Positions 24,927 to 33,792 of a stretch of DNA of 64,000 bases are shown one piece after another; position 1 is the stretch's first letter; each line of letters starts with the position of its first letter. The position numbers and the translations under genes are program-made. The DNA is taken from contig NZ_JAHTKI010000023.1 of assembly GCF_019145475.1 (NCBI RefSeq), positions 1-64,000 of the forward strand, given 5' to 3'. The notes beneath the pieces are model-generated. The model did not search any database and had not been told where the DNA came from. It saw nothing but the letters and a program-made list of their open reading frames with translations. The DNA is from Pseudomonas botevensis (GTDB taxonomy: Bacteria; Pseudomonadota; Gammaproteobacteria; Pseudomonadales; Pseudomonadaceae).

Positions 24927-26984
24927 TCAACGCAGCTGAAATCTCCCGGTATTGGCACTCAAGGCATGACTGCCCTGGCTCAGGGTGTCGGCCGCCAGGT
25001 TCACCGCACGGGCACCCTCAAGCAAACGCACGGCCGCCTGATCGACCTGCTGGATATTGCCGCTGACCTCATCGGCGGTACTCGCCTGTTCTTCAACAGC
25101 GGTGGCGATTTGCGCAAGAGTATCGGTGACGCTCTGCACGGCGCTGGCGATTTCTCCCAGGCGTTCGCCCAAGCCGGTGACGGCCTCGGCGTCCGATTGC
25201 GCCTGGCCGCAGGCCGCTTCCATCAGGCTCACGGCCTCGTTGACCGTCGCGCGCAGGCTGTCGACGGTGCCGGCGATCTGCGCGGTGGAGGACTGAGTGC
25301 GTTGCGACAGGCTGCGCACCTCGTCGGCCACCACCGCGAAGCCCCGTCCCTGCTCACCGGCGCGGGCGGCCTCGATGGCGGCGTTGAGCGCCAGCAGGTT
25401 GGTTTGTTCGGCGACGCCGCGAATGGTGTCGACCACCAGTTGAATCTGCTGCCCTTGCTCGCTGACCCGGCCCAGCGCCGCTGCGGTGTCGTTGAGGCGC
25501 TGATTGAGCTGCTGAATGCTCGCGGTAGTGCGCTGGCTGTCGCGGCTGCTGTCGGCAGCGATGCGTCGCGTGTGCTGGGCGCTACCGGAGGCCTGTTCGC
25601 AGCTCTGCGCGACGCCCTGGGAAGTCGCCGCCAGTTGCGTGGCCGCTGCCGCGATCTGGCTGATCTGCGATTGCTGCGCCTCGACCTCGCTCAGCGCGCC
25701 GCTGGAGTGATCGTTGAGGCTGCGTACCGCGTTGCTCAGTTGCGAGGTTTCATGATCGACCCCCAACAGGCTGGTGCGCAGTTGCACCACGGCGACGTTC
25801 AGCGCGGTGCTGATCGACGCCAGTTCATCGCGGCCCACCACCGGCACTTGCAGGCTCAGGTTGCCGTCACGCAGGGCTTCGGCGAGCACCGTGATGCCGC
25901 TGGCGCTGCGGCGGATCGAGGCTTGCAGGCAGATGAACAAGTACAGCGCCGCCAGCAGCAGGCAACCGAAGATCACCGCGACGACGATGAACTGACGGAT
26001 CGCCGAGTTGTGATTGTCATTCAGGCGTTGATCCAGCGACACCAAGGACTGCTGGCGCAGCGTGGCCAGATTGCCCAGCAGGCTGTCGAGGCTGCGTTCG
26101 AAGTCTTCCGGCTTGAGATTGATGCTGCCGCCGAACACCCCGTCATCCAGCACTTTCAAGCCGGCATCGAGTTGCTTGAGGCTGTCGTGGTATTGCCCGG
26201 CCCAGCCTTGCAGGGCGCTGGGCAGGCGCGCTTCGAGCAGGCCGGCCGTTTTGACAAGCTGCTCGCGGGCATCGCCGATGCGGCTGCGCAGATCACGCAG
26301 TTGCAGACGACTTTGCAGGGTGAACTGGCCGGACACCACGGAGGCCTGACCGACCGCTGCCAGACGCCCGACCCGCTCGATCAGGTCCGGCGCGTGCTGG
26401 GTGGAAATCTGCGTCAGCAGGTAGGTGTCGAGCCAAGGCGCGAGGATCAGGCGATTGTCCATGGCGATCTGCTCGCGCAACGCTTGCAGCGCGCTGAGGG
26501 CGTTGGTGAATCGGTCATAGCCGTCCGGCCACCAGCCCACGCTGCTCAGGCTTTTCGAGTCGAGACCGTTGAGCGCGGTTTGCAGGGCCTGGTAGCGGCT
26601 CAGGGTTTCATCTCCCGCGCCTTCGGCTTTCAAAGCCATGCCCAGGTCCACTGTCGCTTGGGTGACGGCCGGTTGTACCGCATCGAATGCGGCCATCGCG
26701 GCGAGCGTCGCCGGTGTCGGTTGGCGGTTGGTTTCCGTGGCACGCCAGCGGGCGGCCCGGTCACGTTGGGCGGCAAGCAGGTTGTCCAGCGCATCCAGGG
26801 CGAGCAATTGGCGCACGCCCGCGCGTTCTCCGGAAATCAGATTGAGCTTGTCGCGATAATCCTGACCGATCATCAGCAGACTGCCGGCCAAGGGCAGGAT
26901 GAACAGCAGAAACAACAACTGGAATTTACGCGCGAAGCCAAACCGCCCCAGCAATTTGATCCCCGGTGATAAAAAAGCCTGCAT
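24927..26984 (-). CDS. Methyl-accepting chemotaxis protein with long periplasmic domain (685 aa)
   Basis: Membrane chemoreceptor. The first span is at about residues 24-42 (FQLLFLLFILPLAGSLLMI). A large helical periplasmic ligand domain (about 45-320) is followed by a second span (FIVVAVIFGCLLLAALYLFI). A HAMP linker follows, and the cytoplasmic signalling domain has the tip sequence GVAEQTNLLALNAAIEAARAGEQGRGFAVVADEVR. It senses an unknown ligand and signals through CheA/CheW. The ATG at 26984 is chosen because it is followed by a charged N-terminus right before the first span; a codon 33 bases upstream lacks a better binding site. It diverges from the Fsr-type gene. Confidence 0.9.
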   Translation of the reverse strand: MQAFLSPGIKLLGRFGFARKFQLLFLLFILPLAGSLLMIGQDYRDKLNLISGERAGVRQLLALDALDNLLAAQRDRAARWRATETNRQPTPATLAAMAAFDAVQPAVTQATVDLGMALKAEGAGDETLSRYQALQTALNGLDSKSLSSVGWWPDGYDRFTNALSALQALREQIAMDNRLILAPWLDTYLLTQISTQHAPDLIERVGRLAAVGQASVVSGQFTLQSRLQLRDLRSRIGDAREQLVKTAGLLEARLPSALQGWAGQYHDSLKQLDAGLKVLDDGVFGGSINLKPEDFERSLDSLLGNLATLRQQSLVSLDQRLNDNHNSAIRQFIVVAVIFGCLLLAALYLFICLQASIRRSASGITVLAEALRDGNLSLQVPVVGRDELASISTALNVAVVQLRTSLLGVDHETSQLSNAVRSLNDHSSGALSEVEAQQSQISQIAAAATQLAATSQGVAQSCEQASGSAQHTRRIAADSSRDSQRTTASIQQLNQRLNDTAAALGRVSEQGQQIQLVVDTIRGVAEQTNLLALNAAIEAARAGEQGRGFAVVADEVRSLSQRTQSSTAQIAGTVDSLRATVNEAVSLMEAACGQAQSDAEAVTGLGERLGEIASAVQSVTDTLAQIATAVEEQASTADEVSGNIQQVDQAAVRLLEGARAVNLAADTLSQGSHALSANTGRFQLR

Positions 26985-27317
26985 GCCCCATGACTCCTCT
27001 GGACACCCACGCACCATCGGCGTGCATCGCGGTCGTTGCGACCTTGATCAGTGCCCTGCTAAAAGGCCTCGAAAGTTCACTCTCGCCTGCTCTGTGGGCC
27101 GGCTCTGTAGCGAAACTTCCCATTCTCGATCCCCTTTGTAAGGGGCCGCGTTCAAGCGGAGAAACAAGGCAAGATTCAGACCATGGCTTTGCGCTATCAC
27201 TGCTTTGGCGATGAACAACTCGTTCGTTAGCTGGCTAAGGGGATGGCGCGGTCGCACCGAAAAATGGCACATTGACGCACCTGCCTGTGTGCACCCATCT
27301 GCTGTTCGGAAATTCCC
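26985..27317. other. Intergenic region between divergent chemoreceptor and efflux genes
   Basis: 333 bases with no convincing gene, RNA gene or REP unit. TGGCACATTGACGCA upstream of the efflux gene resembles a sigma-54 site but its spacing is one base short. I see no clear flagellar sigma-28 promoter for the chemoreceptor. Confidence 0.6.
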
Positions 27318-28535
27318 ATGGCTATCAGCAACGCTCAGACCGCCGCCAGCGTGGCGTCCGCTCCTCCACAAAGCAGCCCGTTGGTGATGCGTATCATCGG
27401 CGCGGTGGCGCTGGCGCATTTGATCAATGACTTGATTCAATCGGTGCTGCCGTCGATCTATCCGATGCTCAAGGCCAACTACGGGCTGAGTTTCACCCAG
27501 GTCGGCCTGATCACCTTGACCTTCCAGTTGACTGCTTCGCTGTTGCAGCCGTGGGTCGGCTATCACACGGATCGCCATCCGAAAGCATGGCTGTTGCCGG
27601 CCGGCTCGGTGTGTACGCTGATCGGCATCCTGATGATGTCGGTGGTCGGCAGCTTCCCGATGATTCTGCTGGCGGCGGCGTTGATCGGTATCGGCTCTTC
27701 GACCTTCCACCCGGAGGCCTCGCGCGTGGCGCGACTGGCGTCGGGCGGGCGTTTCGGTCTGGCGCAATCGACGTTCCAGGTCGGCGGTAACGCGGGCTCG
27801 GCATTCGGCCCGTTGCTGGCGGCGGCGATCATCATTCCGTTCGGACAGGGACACGTGGCCTGGTTTGGATTGTTCGCGGTGTTTGCGTTGTTCGTGCTGT
27901 ACCGCATCAGCCGTTGGTACGCCAATCACCTGAATCTGTTCAAGCTCAAGCAAGGCCAGGCGGCGACCCACGGCTTATCGAAGGGCAGGGTGGTCAGTGC
28001 GCTGGTGGTGCTGGGGCTGCTGGTGTTTTCCAAGTATTTCTACATGGCCAGCCTGACCAGTTACTTCACTTTTTACCTGATCGAGAAGTTCGATCTGTCG
28101 GTGGCCAGTTCGCAACTGCACCTGTTCCTGTTCCTCGGAGCGGTGGCGGCGGGGACGTTCTTTGGCGGGCCGATCGGCGACAAGATCGGGCGTAAGGCGG
28201 TGATCTGGTTCTCGATCCTCGGCGTGGCACCGTTCACCCTGTTGATGCCTCGCGTCGATCTGTTCTGGACCAGCGTGCTGAGCGTGGTGATCGGCTTCAT
28301 TCTCGCTTCGGCGTTCTCGGCAATCGTGGTGTACGCGCAGGAACTGGTGCCGGGCAACGTCGGGATGATCGCCGGGGTGTTCTTCGGTCTGATGTTCGGC
28401 TTCGGCGGGATCGGCGCGGCGCTGCTCGGGCATCTGGCGGATGTTCACGGCATCGAGTACGTGTACTTCCTGTGCTCGTTCCTGCCATTGTTCGGGGTGT
28501 TGGCGATCTTCCTGCCACGGACGAAAAAGGCCTGA
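27318..28535 (+). CDS. fsr: Fsr-type MFS efflux protein (405 aa)
   Basis: Major facilitator pump of the fosmidomycin-resistance family. About 12 membrane segments are visible. Family-typical stretches are LAHLINDLIQSVLPSIYPMLKANYGLSFTQVG in the first quarter and GSSTFHPEASRVARLASGGRFGLAQSTFQVGGNAGSAFGPL in the middle. It probably exports a small molecule with proton exchange; fosmidomycin is the known E. coli substrate, but others are possible. The gene is convergent with ychF and ends at a shared terminator. Confidence 0.88.
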   Translation: MAISNAQTAASVASAPPQSSPLVMRIIGAVALAHLINDLIQSVLPSIYPMLKANYGLSFTQVGLITLTFQLTASLLQPWVGYHTDRHPKAWLLPAGSVCTLIGILMMSVVGSFPMILLAAALIGIGSSTFHPEASRVARLASGGRFGLAQSTFQVGGNAGSAFGPLLAAAIIIPFGQGHVAWFGLFAVFALFVLYRISRWYANHLNLFKLKQGQAATHGLSKGRVVSALVVLGLLVFSKYFYMASLTSYFTFYLIEKFDLSVASSQLHLFLFLGAVAAGTFFGGPIGDKIGRKAVIWFSILGVAPFTLLMPRVDLFWTSVLSVVIGFILASAFSAIVVYAQELVPGNVGMIAGVFFGLMFGFGGIGAALLGHLADVHGIEYVYFLCSFLPLFGVLAIFLPRTKKA

Positions 28536-28555
28536 TATCCGGATATTTCGGGCAC

Positions 28556-28587
28556 AAAAAAAGCCGCGTATCAAACGCGGCTTTTTT
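28556..28587. terminator. Bidirectional terminator between fsr and ychF
   Basis: GCCGCGT and ACGCGGC pair around an ATCAA loop, with A- and T-runs outside. It is placed between the convergent efflux gene and ychF. Confidence 0.9.
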
Positions 28588-28601
28588 CTTGGGCGTGAGG
28601 C

Positions 28602-29702
28602 TTATACGTTGAAGCGGAAGTGCATCACGTCGCCGTCTTTGACGATGTAGTCCTTGCCTTCCAGGCGCCATTTACCGGCTTCCTTGGTGCCGGCTTCGCC
28701 CTTGTACTGGATGAAGTCGTTGTAGGCGATGACTTCGGCGCGGATGAAGCCTTTTTCGAAGTCGGTGTGGATCACGCCGGCGGCTTGTGGTGCGGTAGCA
28801 CCGACGCGGACGGTCCAGGCGCGGACTTCTTCGACACCGGCGGTGAAGTAGGTCTGCAGGTGCAGCATTTCGTAACCGGCGCGGATCACGCGGTTCAGGC
28901 CAGGCTCTTCCAGGCCCAGGGCCTCGAGGAACATGTCCTTTTCTTCGCCGTCATCGAGCTCGGCGATTTCCGCTTCGATCTTGTTGCAGACCGGAACCAC
29001 CACAGCGCCTTCTTCTTCGGCGATGGCCTTGACCACGTCCAGGTGCGGGTTGTTCTCGAAACCGTCTTCCGCCACGTTGGCGATGTACATGACCGGTTTG
29101 GTGGTCAGCAGGTGGAAGCCCTTGATCACTGCTTTTTCGTCAGTGCTCATGTTCTTCATCAGGCTGCGTGCCGGCTTGCCTTCGGTGAAGTGAGCGATCA
29201 GTTGCTCCAGCAGGCCTTTCTGGACCACTGCGTCCTTGTCTCCGCCCTTGGCGTTGCGCGCGACTTTCTGCAGTTGTTTCTCGCAGCTGTCGAGGTCGGC
29301 GAAGATCAGTTCCAGGTCGATGATTTCGATGTCGCGCTTGGGGTCGACGCTGTTGGAAACGTGGATCACGTTCTCGTCTTCGAAGCAGCGCACGACGTGG
29401 GCGATGGCGTCGGTTTCGCGGATGTTGGCCAGGAACTTGTTACCCAGGCCTTCACCTTTCGATGCACCGGCGACCAGGCCGGCGATGTCGACGAATTCCA
29501 TGGTGGTCGGCAGGATGCGCTTTGGATTGACGATGGCCGCCAGAGCGTCCAGACGCGAATCCGGCATCGGCACGATGCCGCTGTTCGGCTCGATGGTGCA
29601 GAAGGGGAAGTTTTCCGCCGCGATACCGGACTTGGTCAGGGCGTTGAACAGGGTGGACTTGCCGACGTTAGGCAGGCCGACGATGCCGCAATTGAATCCC
29701 AT
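28602..29702 (-). CDS. ychF: YchF, ribosome-binding ATPase (366 aa)
   Basis: OBG-family P-loop protein that prefers ATP, binds ribosomes and is linked to stress responses. The P-loop GLPNVGKST is at residues 8-16, followed by the switch region DIAGLVAGASKGEGLGN. The C-terminal TGS-like domain ends in EGKDYIVKDGDVMHFRFNV. The length of 366 aa is normal (E. coli 363). It lies 22 bases downstream of pth and is probably in the same message, an arrangement common in gammaproteobacteria. Confidence 0.96.
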   Translation of the reverse strand: MGFNCGIVGLPNVGKSTLFNALTKSGIAAENFPFCTIEPNSGIVPMPDSRLDALAAIVNPKRILPTTMEFVDIAGLVAGASKGEGLGNKFLANIRETDAIAHVVRCFEDENVIHVSNSVDPKRDIEIIDLELIFADLDSCEKQLQKVARNAKGGDKDAVVQKGLLEQLIAHFTEGKPARSLMKNMSTDEKAVIKGFHLLTTKPVMYIANVAEDGFENNPHLDVVKAIAEEEGAVVVPVCNKIEAEIAELDDGEEKDMFLEALGLEEPGLNRVIRAGYEMLHLQTYFTAGVEEVRAWTVRVGATAPQAAGVIHTDFEKGFIRAEVIAYNDFIQYKGEAGTKEAGKWRLEGKDYIVKDGDVMHFRFNV

Positions 29703-29724
29703 GGTGTTTCCCCTCGGGTAAGAG

Positions 29725-30309
29725 TCAGGCCTTCTGGCTGTGCAGGTTTTTCATCGCGCGGTTCCATTCACCGGCGAGGATATCCGGCAGCACGCCGAGG
29801 GCAAAGTCGATGCTGGCATCGAGTTTTTCCTGTTCGGCGCGTGGCGCACGACCCAGGACGAAATTTGAAACCATACTGGCGACGCCCGGGTGGCCGATGC
29901 CAAGCCGCAGGCGGTGGAACGTATTCTGATTGCCCAGTTGCGCAATGATGTCGCGCAACCCGTTGTGACCGCCATGGCCGCCGCCCTGCTTGAGCTTGGC
30001 AACGCCCGGAGGCAGATCGAGTTCGTCGTGTGCCACCAGGATTTCTTCAGGCGTGATGCGGAAGAAACCGGCGAGTGCCGCCACGGCCTGGCCGCTGCGG
30101 TTCATGTAGGTGGTGGGAATCAGCAGACGAACATCCTGACCCTGATGCGAATAGCGCCCGGTCAGGCCGAAATACTTGCGATCGGCCACAAGGCTGATGC
30201 CTTGTTTATCGGCGATGCGCTCAACAAAAAGGGCCCCTGCGTTATGCCGGGTCTGTTCGTATTCGGCGCCTGGATTACCCAGGCCAACGATCAGTTTGAT
30301 GGCAGTCAC
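29725..30309 (-). CDS. pth: Peptidyl-tRNA hydrolase (194 aa)
   Basis: Releases tRNA from prematurely dropped peptidyl-tRNA. The start KLIVGLGNPGAEYEQTRHNAG holds the catalytic His (in TRHNAG) and the substrate Asn. FVAHDELDLPPG-like VAHDELDLPPG and GGHGGHNGLRD are also present. Length is typical. It is downstream of rplY and upstream of ychF on the same strand, so the ribosome-rescue enzyme is grouped with ribosome-associated proteins. Confidence 0.97.
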   Translation of the reverse strand: MTAIKLIVGLGNPGAEYEQTRHNAGALFVERIADKQGISLVADRKYFGLTGRYSHQGQDVRLLIPTTYMNRSGQAVAALAGFFRITPEEILVAHDELDLPPGVAKLKQGGGHGGHNGLRDIIAQLGNQNTFHRLRLGIGHPGVASMVSNFVLGRAPRAEQEKLDASIDFALGVLPDILAGEWNRAMKNLHSQKA

Positions 30310-30479
30310 GATAGGGGCCCTTCCTTGGAGTGGTGGATAACATCGCCGCGATCAGGGACAGCGGCGAAAGTGGACGAAAAATGCTCATTTACCATGGATG
30401 TAAACTCCGCGTTCTCGCCCGCTTTCTCGCTACGCTCTAGTCCGCGATGTTTCCGCTCACTCCGGCGAACAGAGTGAAA

Positions 30480-31076
30480 TTACTCTGCTGCGCCTTCTGC
30501 GGCTTCTGGAGCAACACGTGGAGCGTGGACGTTGGCAACAGCCTTGTCATCGCCGTGTGCCAGAGCAACGAACTCAACACCTTTAGGAGCCTTGAGGTCC
30601 GACAGGTGAATGATGGTGCCGATTTCAGCTTTAGCCAGGTCGACTTCGATGAACTCAGGCAGGTCTTTCGCTTCGCAGGAAACTTCGATTTCAGCAACAA
30701 CGTGCGAGATCTCGCCGCCTTTCTTGACCGGAGCGTCTTCGTTGATGAAGTGAACCGGTACTTTGGCGGTCAGTTTCTGGCCAGCAACAACGCGCACGAA
30801 GTCAGCGTGCATGATGAATTGCTTGGCTGGGTGACGCTGCATCGCTTTAACAACGACGTTTTGCTTTTTGCCGTCGATGTTCAGCTCGATCACGTGGCTG
30901 TAGGCAGCTTCGTTTTCGAACAGCTTGGCGATTTCCTTGGCCAGGATGGTCACGGATTCAGCAGGCTTGTCACCACCGTATACAACGGCCGGGATGTTCA
31001 GAGCGTGACGCAGGCGGCGGCTCGCACCTTTCCCCAGGTCAGTACGCGCTTGAGCGTTCAGGATGAAATCAGTCAT
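30480..31076 (-). CDS. rplY: Ribosomal protein bL25, long CTC form (198 aa)
   Basis: 5S rRNA-binding ribosomal protein with the C-terminal CTC extension. The L25 core is residues 1-95 (AQARTDLGKGASRRLRH, then KPAESVTILAKEI and a YSHVIELNIDGKKQNVVVKAMQRHP segment). The second domain ends in an Ala/Glu-rich tail. E. coli L25 has only the first domain (94 aa). It sits between a strong terminator for prs upstream and pth downstream, so it probably has its own promoter. Confidence 0.96.
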   Translation of the reverse strand: MTDFILNAQARTDLGKGASRRLRHALNIPAVVYGGDKPAESVTILAKEIAKLFENEAAYSHVIELNIDGKKQNVVVKAMQRHPAKQFIMHADFVRVVAGQKLTAKVPVHFINEDAPVKKGGEISHVVAEIEVSCEAKDLPEFIEVDLAKAEIGTIIHLSDLKAPKGVEFVALAHGDDKAVANVHAPRVAPEAAEGAAE

Positions 31077-31140
31077 TTTGTATCTCCAAAATAGCCATCA
31101 CCGAGTGGCGTTTGCGACCAGCGCCAAACACGGTATGGGC

Positions 31141-31186
31141 AAAAAAGCCCCGCCCCGACAGGTATGCCGGGGCGGGGCGCTTTTCG
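31141..31186 (-). terminator. Terminator downstream of prs
   Basis: GCCCCGCCCCG pairs with CGGGGCGGGGC around AACAGGTATGC-type loop bases; on the minus strand the hairpin is followed by TTTTTT. It separates prs from rplY, although both genes run the same way. Confidence 0.9.
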
Positions 31187-31217
31187 TCAACGGGACATTT
31201 CGAGAAGGGCAGGGCCC

Positions 31218-32159
31218 TTAACGGAACATCGCGCTGATCGATTCTTCATTGCTGATGCGGCGAACCGCTTCGGCAACAACCGGTGCGATATCCAGTTGGC
31301 GGATACGTGCACAGGCTTGTGCTGCTGCGGACAGCGGGATGGTGTTAGTGACCACCAGCTCGTCCAGCACGGAATTTTCGATATTCTCGATGGCCCGGCC
31401 CGACAGCACAGGGTGTGTGCAGTAGGCAAAGACCTTGGCTGCGCCATGCTCTTTCAGGGCCTTGGCCGCGTGGCACAGAGTGCCGGCGGTATCGACCATG
31501 TCATCGACGAGAATACAGGTACGCCCTTCGACATCACCGATGATATGCATCACTTCAGAGTGATTGGCTTTCTCACGGCGTTTGTCGATGATCCCGAGAT
31601 CCACGCCCAGGGATTTGGCAACAGCCCGTGCACGCACGACGCCACCAATGTCCGGGGACACGATCATCAGGTTTTCGAAGCGCTGATCTTCGATGTCATC
31701 CACCAGAACCGGGGAGCCGTAGATGTTATCTACCGGAATATCGAAGAAACCCTGAATCTGGTCAGCATGCAGATCAACCGTGAGAACACGGTCGATGCCG
31801 ACTACGGTGAGCATGTCAGCAACGACTTTCGCGCTGATAGCCACACGTGCGGAACGCGGACGGCGATCCTGACGGGCATAACCAAAATAAGGAATAACAG
31901 CAGTGATACGAGTAGCCGAGGAGCGGCGGAAGGCATCAGCCATCACTACCAGTTCCATCAGGTTATCGTTGGTCGGAGCGCAAGTCGGCTGAATAATGAA
32001 AACGTCTTTACCGCGAACGTTTTCATTGATCTCGGCAGTAATTTCGCCGTCGGAGAATTTACCGACAGAGATGTCACCGAGAGGGATATGCAGCTGACGT
32101 ACGACACGCCGAGCCAGATCGGGGTTAGCGTTCCCCGTAAAGACCATCATCTTGGACAC
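31218..32159 (-). CDS. prs: Ribose-phosphate pyrophosphokinase (313 aa)
   Basis: Makes phosphoribosyl pyrophosphate from ribose 5-phosphate and ATP, feeding nucleotide, His and Trp synthesis; the upp and hpt genes in this window use its product. DLHADQIQGFFDIPVDN, the PRPP-binding CILVDDMVDTAGTL and VSPDIGG are present. The GTG at 32159 (VSKMMVFTG...) gives 313 residues, the length known from P. aeruginosa; an ATG three codons in is also possible, and longer upstream reading would run into the tRNA-Gln gene. Upstream lies tRNA-Gln and ispE on the same strand. Confidence 0.97.
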   Translation of the reverse strand: MSKMMVFTGNANPDLARRVVRQLHIPLGDISVGKFSDGEITAEINENVRGKDVFIIQPTCAPTNDNLMELVVMADAFRRSSATRITAVIPYFGYARQDRRPRSARVAISAKVVADMLTVVGIDRVLTVDLHADQIQGFFDIPVDNIYGSPVLVDDIEDQRFENLMIVSPDIGGVVRARAVAKSLGVDLGIIDKRREKANHSEVMHIIGDVEGRTCILVDDMVDTAGTLCHAAKALKEHGAAKVFAYCTHPVLSGRAIENIENSVLDELVVTNTIPLSAAAQACARIRQLDIAPVVAEAVRRISNEESISAMFR

Positions 32160-32206
32160 GCGCAGTACCTGAAGGCTGAGGGTATACCTGGATGAGTATA
32201 GGAAAA

Positions 32207-32281
32207 TGGCAGGGGCGGCTGGATTCGAACCAACGCATGGCAGGATCAAAACCTGCTGCCTTACCGCTTGGCGACGCCCCT
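32207..32281 (-). tRNA. tRNA-Gln (anticodon TTG)
   Basis: 75 bases on the minus strand, starting AGGGGCGTCGCCAAGCGG and ending CCA. Acceptor AGGGGCG pairs with CGCCCCT; the anticodon stem GCAGG/CCTGC closes a TTTTGAT loop giving anticodon TTG; the T-arm contains GGTTCGAATCC. It sits between ispE and prs with gaps of 36 and 47 bases, so it may be cut from a longer ispE-prs transcript. Confidence 0.95.
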
Positions 32282-32317
32282 GTATCTGTTGCATCAAGTG
32301 CCGTGCACTTGGTTCCT

Positions 32318-33169
32318 TTAGAGCAGACTTTGCAGCTTGCGGTGCAACATTGAAATGTTGCTTCCTTTCGCTACAAACCCTGTAAGGGTCTCTGTCAGAA
32401 GGGCCGAGACTTTATCAGCTTCAGCTTTGCTTGGGAAGCCCCCAAACACACAACTTCCAGTTCCGGTGAGTTTTGCTTCGGTAAATTTACCTAACAAATC
32501 CAATGCGTTACGTACTTCCGGATAACGCCTTGCTACCACCGGCAAGCAGTCATTTCGACTGTTTCCCTCGGGAACGGGGCGCACTTTAATGGGCGGCGTG
32601 TTACGTGTCAACAATGGATCTGAAAAAATTTCTGCCGTACTTACAGAGACTTGCGGCACCAGCACCAGATACCACGGTTCTGCCGGTTCGACCGGGGTCA
32701 GTTTCTCGCCGACGCCTTCGGCAAACGCCGCATGGCCACGGACGAAAACCGGAACGTCGGCACCGAGGGTCAGGCCCAGCGTCGCCAGTCGATCCAGATC
32801 CCAGCCCAGTTGCCACAGATGATTGAGGCCCAGCAGGGTGGTTGCCGCGTTCGAGCTGCCGCCCCCGATTCCGCCGCCCATGGGCAGCACCTTGTCGATC
32901 CAGATGTCGATGCCTTGCGAACAGCCGGATTGTTCCTGGAGTTTTTTCGCCGCGCGAACGATCAGGTTGCTGTCGTGGGGTACGCCGTCGAACTCGGTGT
33001 GCAGGCAAATCACCCCATCGTCACGGACGGCGAAGGTGATTTCATCGCCGTAATCGACAAACTGAAAAATCGTCTGCAACTCGTGATAGCCGTCTTCGCG
33101 ACGACCGAGAATGTGCAGCATCAGGTTGAGTTTCGCCGGTGAGGGCAGGGTCAGGCGCGCAGCGGTCAT
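32318..33169 (-). CDS. ispE: IspE, 4-diphosphocytidyl-2-C-methylerythritol kinase (283 aa)
   Basis: GHMP kinase of the methylerythritol phosphate pathway to isoprenoids. It phosphorylates CDP-methylerythritol. The N-terminal LPSPAKLNLMLHILGRREDGYHELQT supplies the substrate-binding Lys, and PMGGGIGGGSSNAATTL is the ATP loop. The start at 33169 is fixed by its place 2 bases after the lolB stop and by the conserved N-terminus; a much longer upstream reading would overlap lolB entirely. The order lolB-ispE-prs is conserved in gammaproteobacteria. Confidence 0.96.
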   Translation of the reverse strand: MTAARLTLPSPAKLNLMLHILGRREDGYHELQTIFQFVDYGDEITFAVRDDGVICLHTEFDGVPHDSNLIVRAAKKLQEQSGCSQGIDIWIDKVLPMGGGIGGGSSNAATTLLGLNHLWQLGWDLDRLATLGLTLGADVPVFVRGHAAFAEGVGEKLTPVEPAEPWYLVLVPQVSVSTAEIFSDPLLTRNTPPIKVRPVPEGNSRNDCLPVVARRYPEVRNALDLLGKFTEAKLTGTGSCVFGGFPSKAEADKVSALLTETLTGFVAKGSNISMLHRKLQSLL

Positions 33170-33171
33170 GC

Positions 33172-33789
33172 TTACTGCCCCAGTTTGCGCGGTTGCCAGG
33201 TCTTGATCACCAGCGTCACGTCCAGGTCGGTGCCGTGCAGTTTGATCCGCTCGGGCAGCCAGTAGCCGTTCTGTTCGGCATAACCCAGATATTCGACTTG
33301 CCAGCCGTCCTGATCCAGATTGGCCAGGCGACTGTCGGCATCGAGGGTCAGACGGCTTTTGCTTTTCGGTGCCGGCAGGCCGCGTACCCACCAGGCCAGG
33401 TTCGATACCGGCAGTTTCCAGCCCAGCTGTTCTTCCAGCAGGACTTCCGGGGACTCGGCGTCATAGCGGCCCTGATTGGCGACTTCCAGCGAGACTTTAC
33501 CGGGGCGGCCGGTCAGGCGTGCCGCGCCGCGCCCCAGCGGGCCGGACAGGCGAATGTCGTAGTAATCCTGGCGTTGCAGCCAGAACAGCGTGCCGCTGCC
33601 GGAGTCTTTCGGGGCGCGGATGCCGATCTTGCCGTCGATCTGCCAGCCGTCCAGGCCAGTCAACTGCTGCTTGTGCGTGTTCCACTGGGCCGGATTGCCG
33701 TGGCCTTCGACCGACTCGCGAGCGCCAAAACCCGCGCAACCGGCGAGCAGGGCGATGAAGCTGAAAACAATGACGTGGCGCAAAAACAT
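33172..33789 (-). CDS. lolB: LolB, outer-membrane lipoprotein insertion factor (205 aa)
   Basis: Outer-membrane lipoprotein that receives lipoproteins from LolA and inserts them in the outer membrane. A signal peptide ends in lipobox LAGC (Cys18). The mature part shows WQIDGKIGIRAPKDSGSGTLFWLQ and a late VEYLGYAEQNGYWLPERIKL, typical of LolB. It lies 3 bases after the TPR lipoprotein gene and 2 bases before ispE, so the three are co-transcribed. Confidence 0.95.
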   Translation of the reverse strand: MFLRHVIVFSFIALLAGCAGFGARESVEGHGNPAQWNTHKQQLTGLDGWQIDGKIGIRAPKDSGSGTLFWLQRQDYYDIRLSGPLGRGAARLTGRPGKVSLEVANQGRYDAESPEVLLEEQLGWKLPVSNLAWWVRGLPAPKSKSRLTLDADSRLANLDQDGWQVEYLGYAEQNGYWLPERIKLHGTDLDVTLVIKTWQPRKLGQ

Positions 33790-33792
33790 GAG

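Noticed and set aside
27262..27280. Sigma-54 promoter before the Fsr-type gene (TGGCACATTGACGCA)
   Set aside because: The GG to GC offset is 11 bases rather than the required 12.
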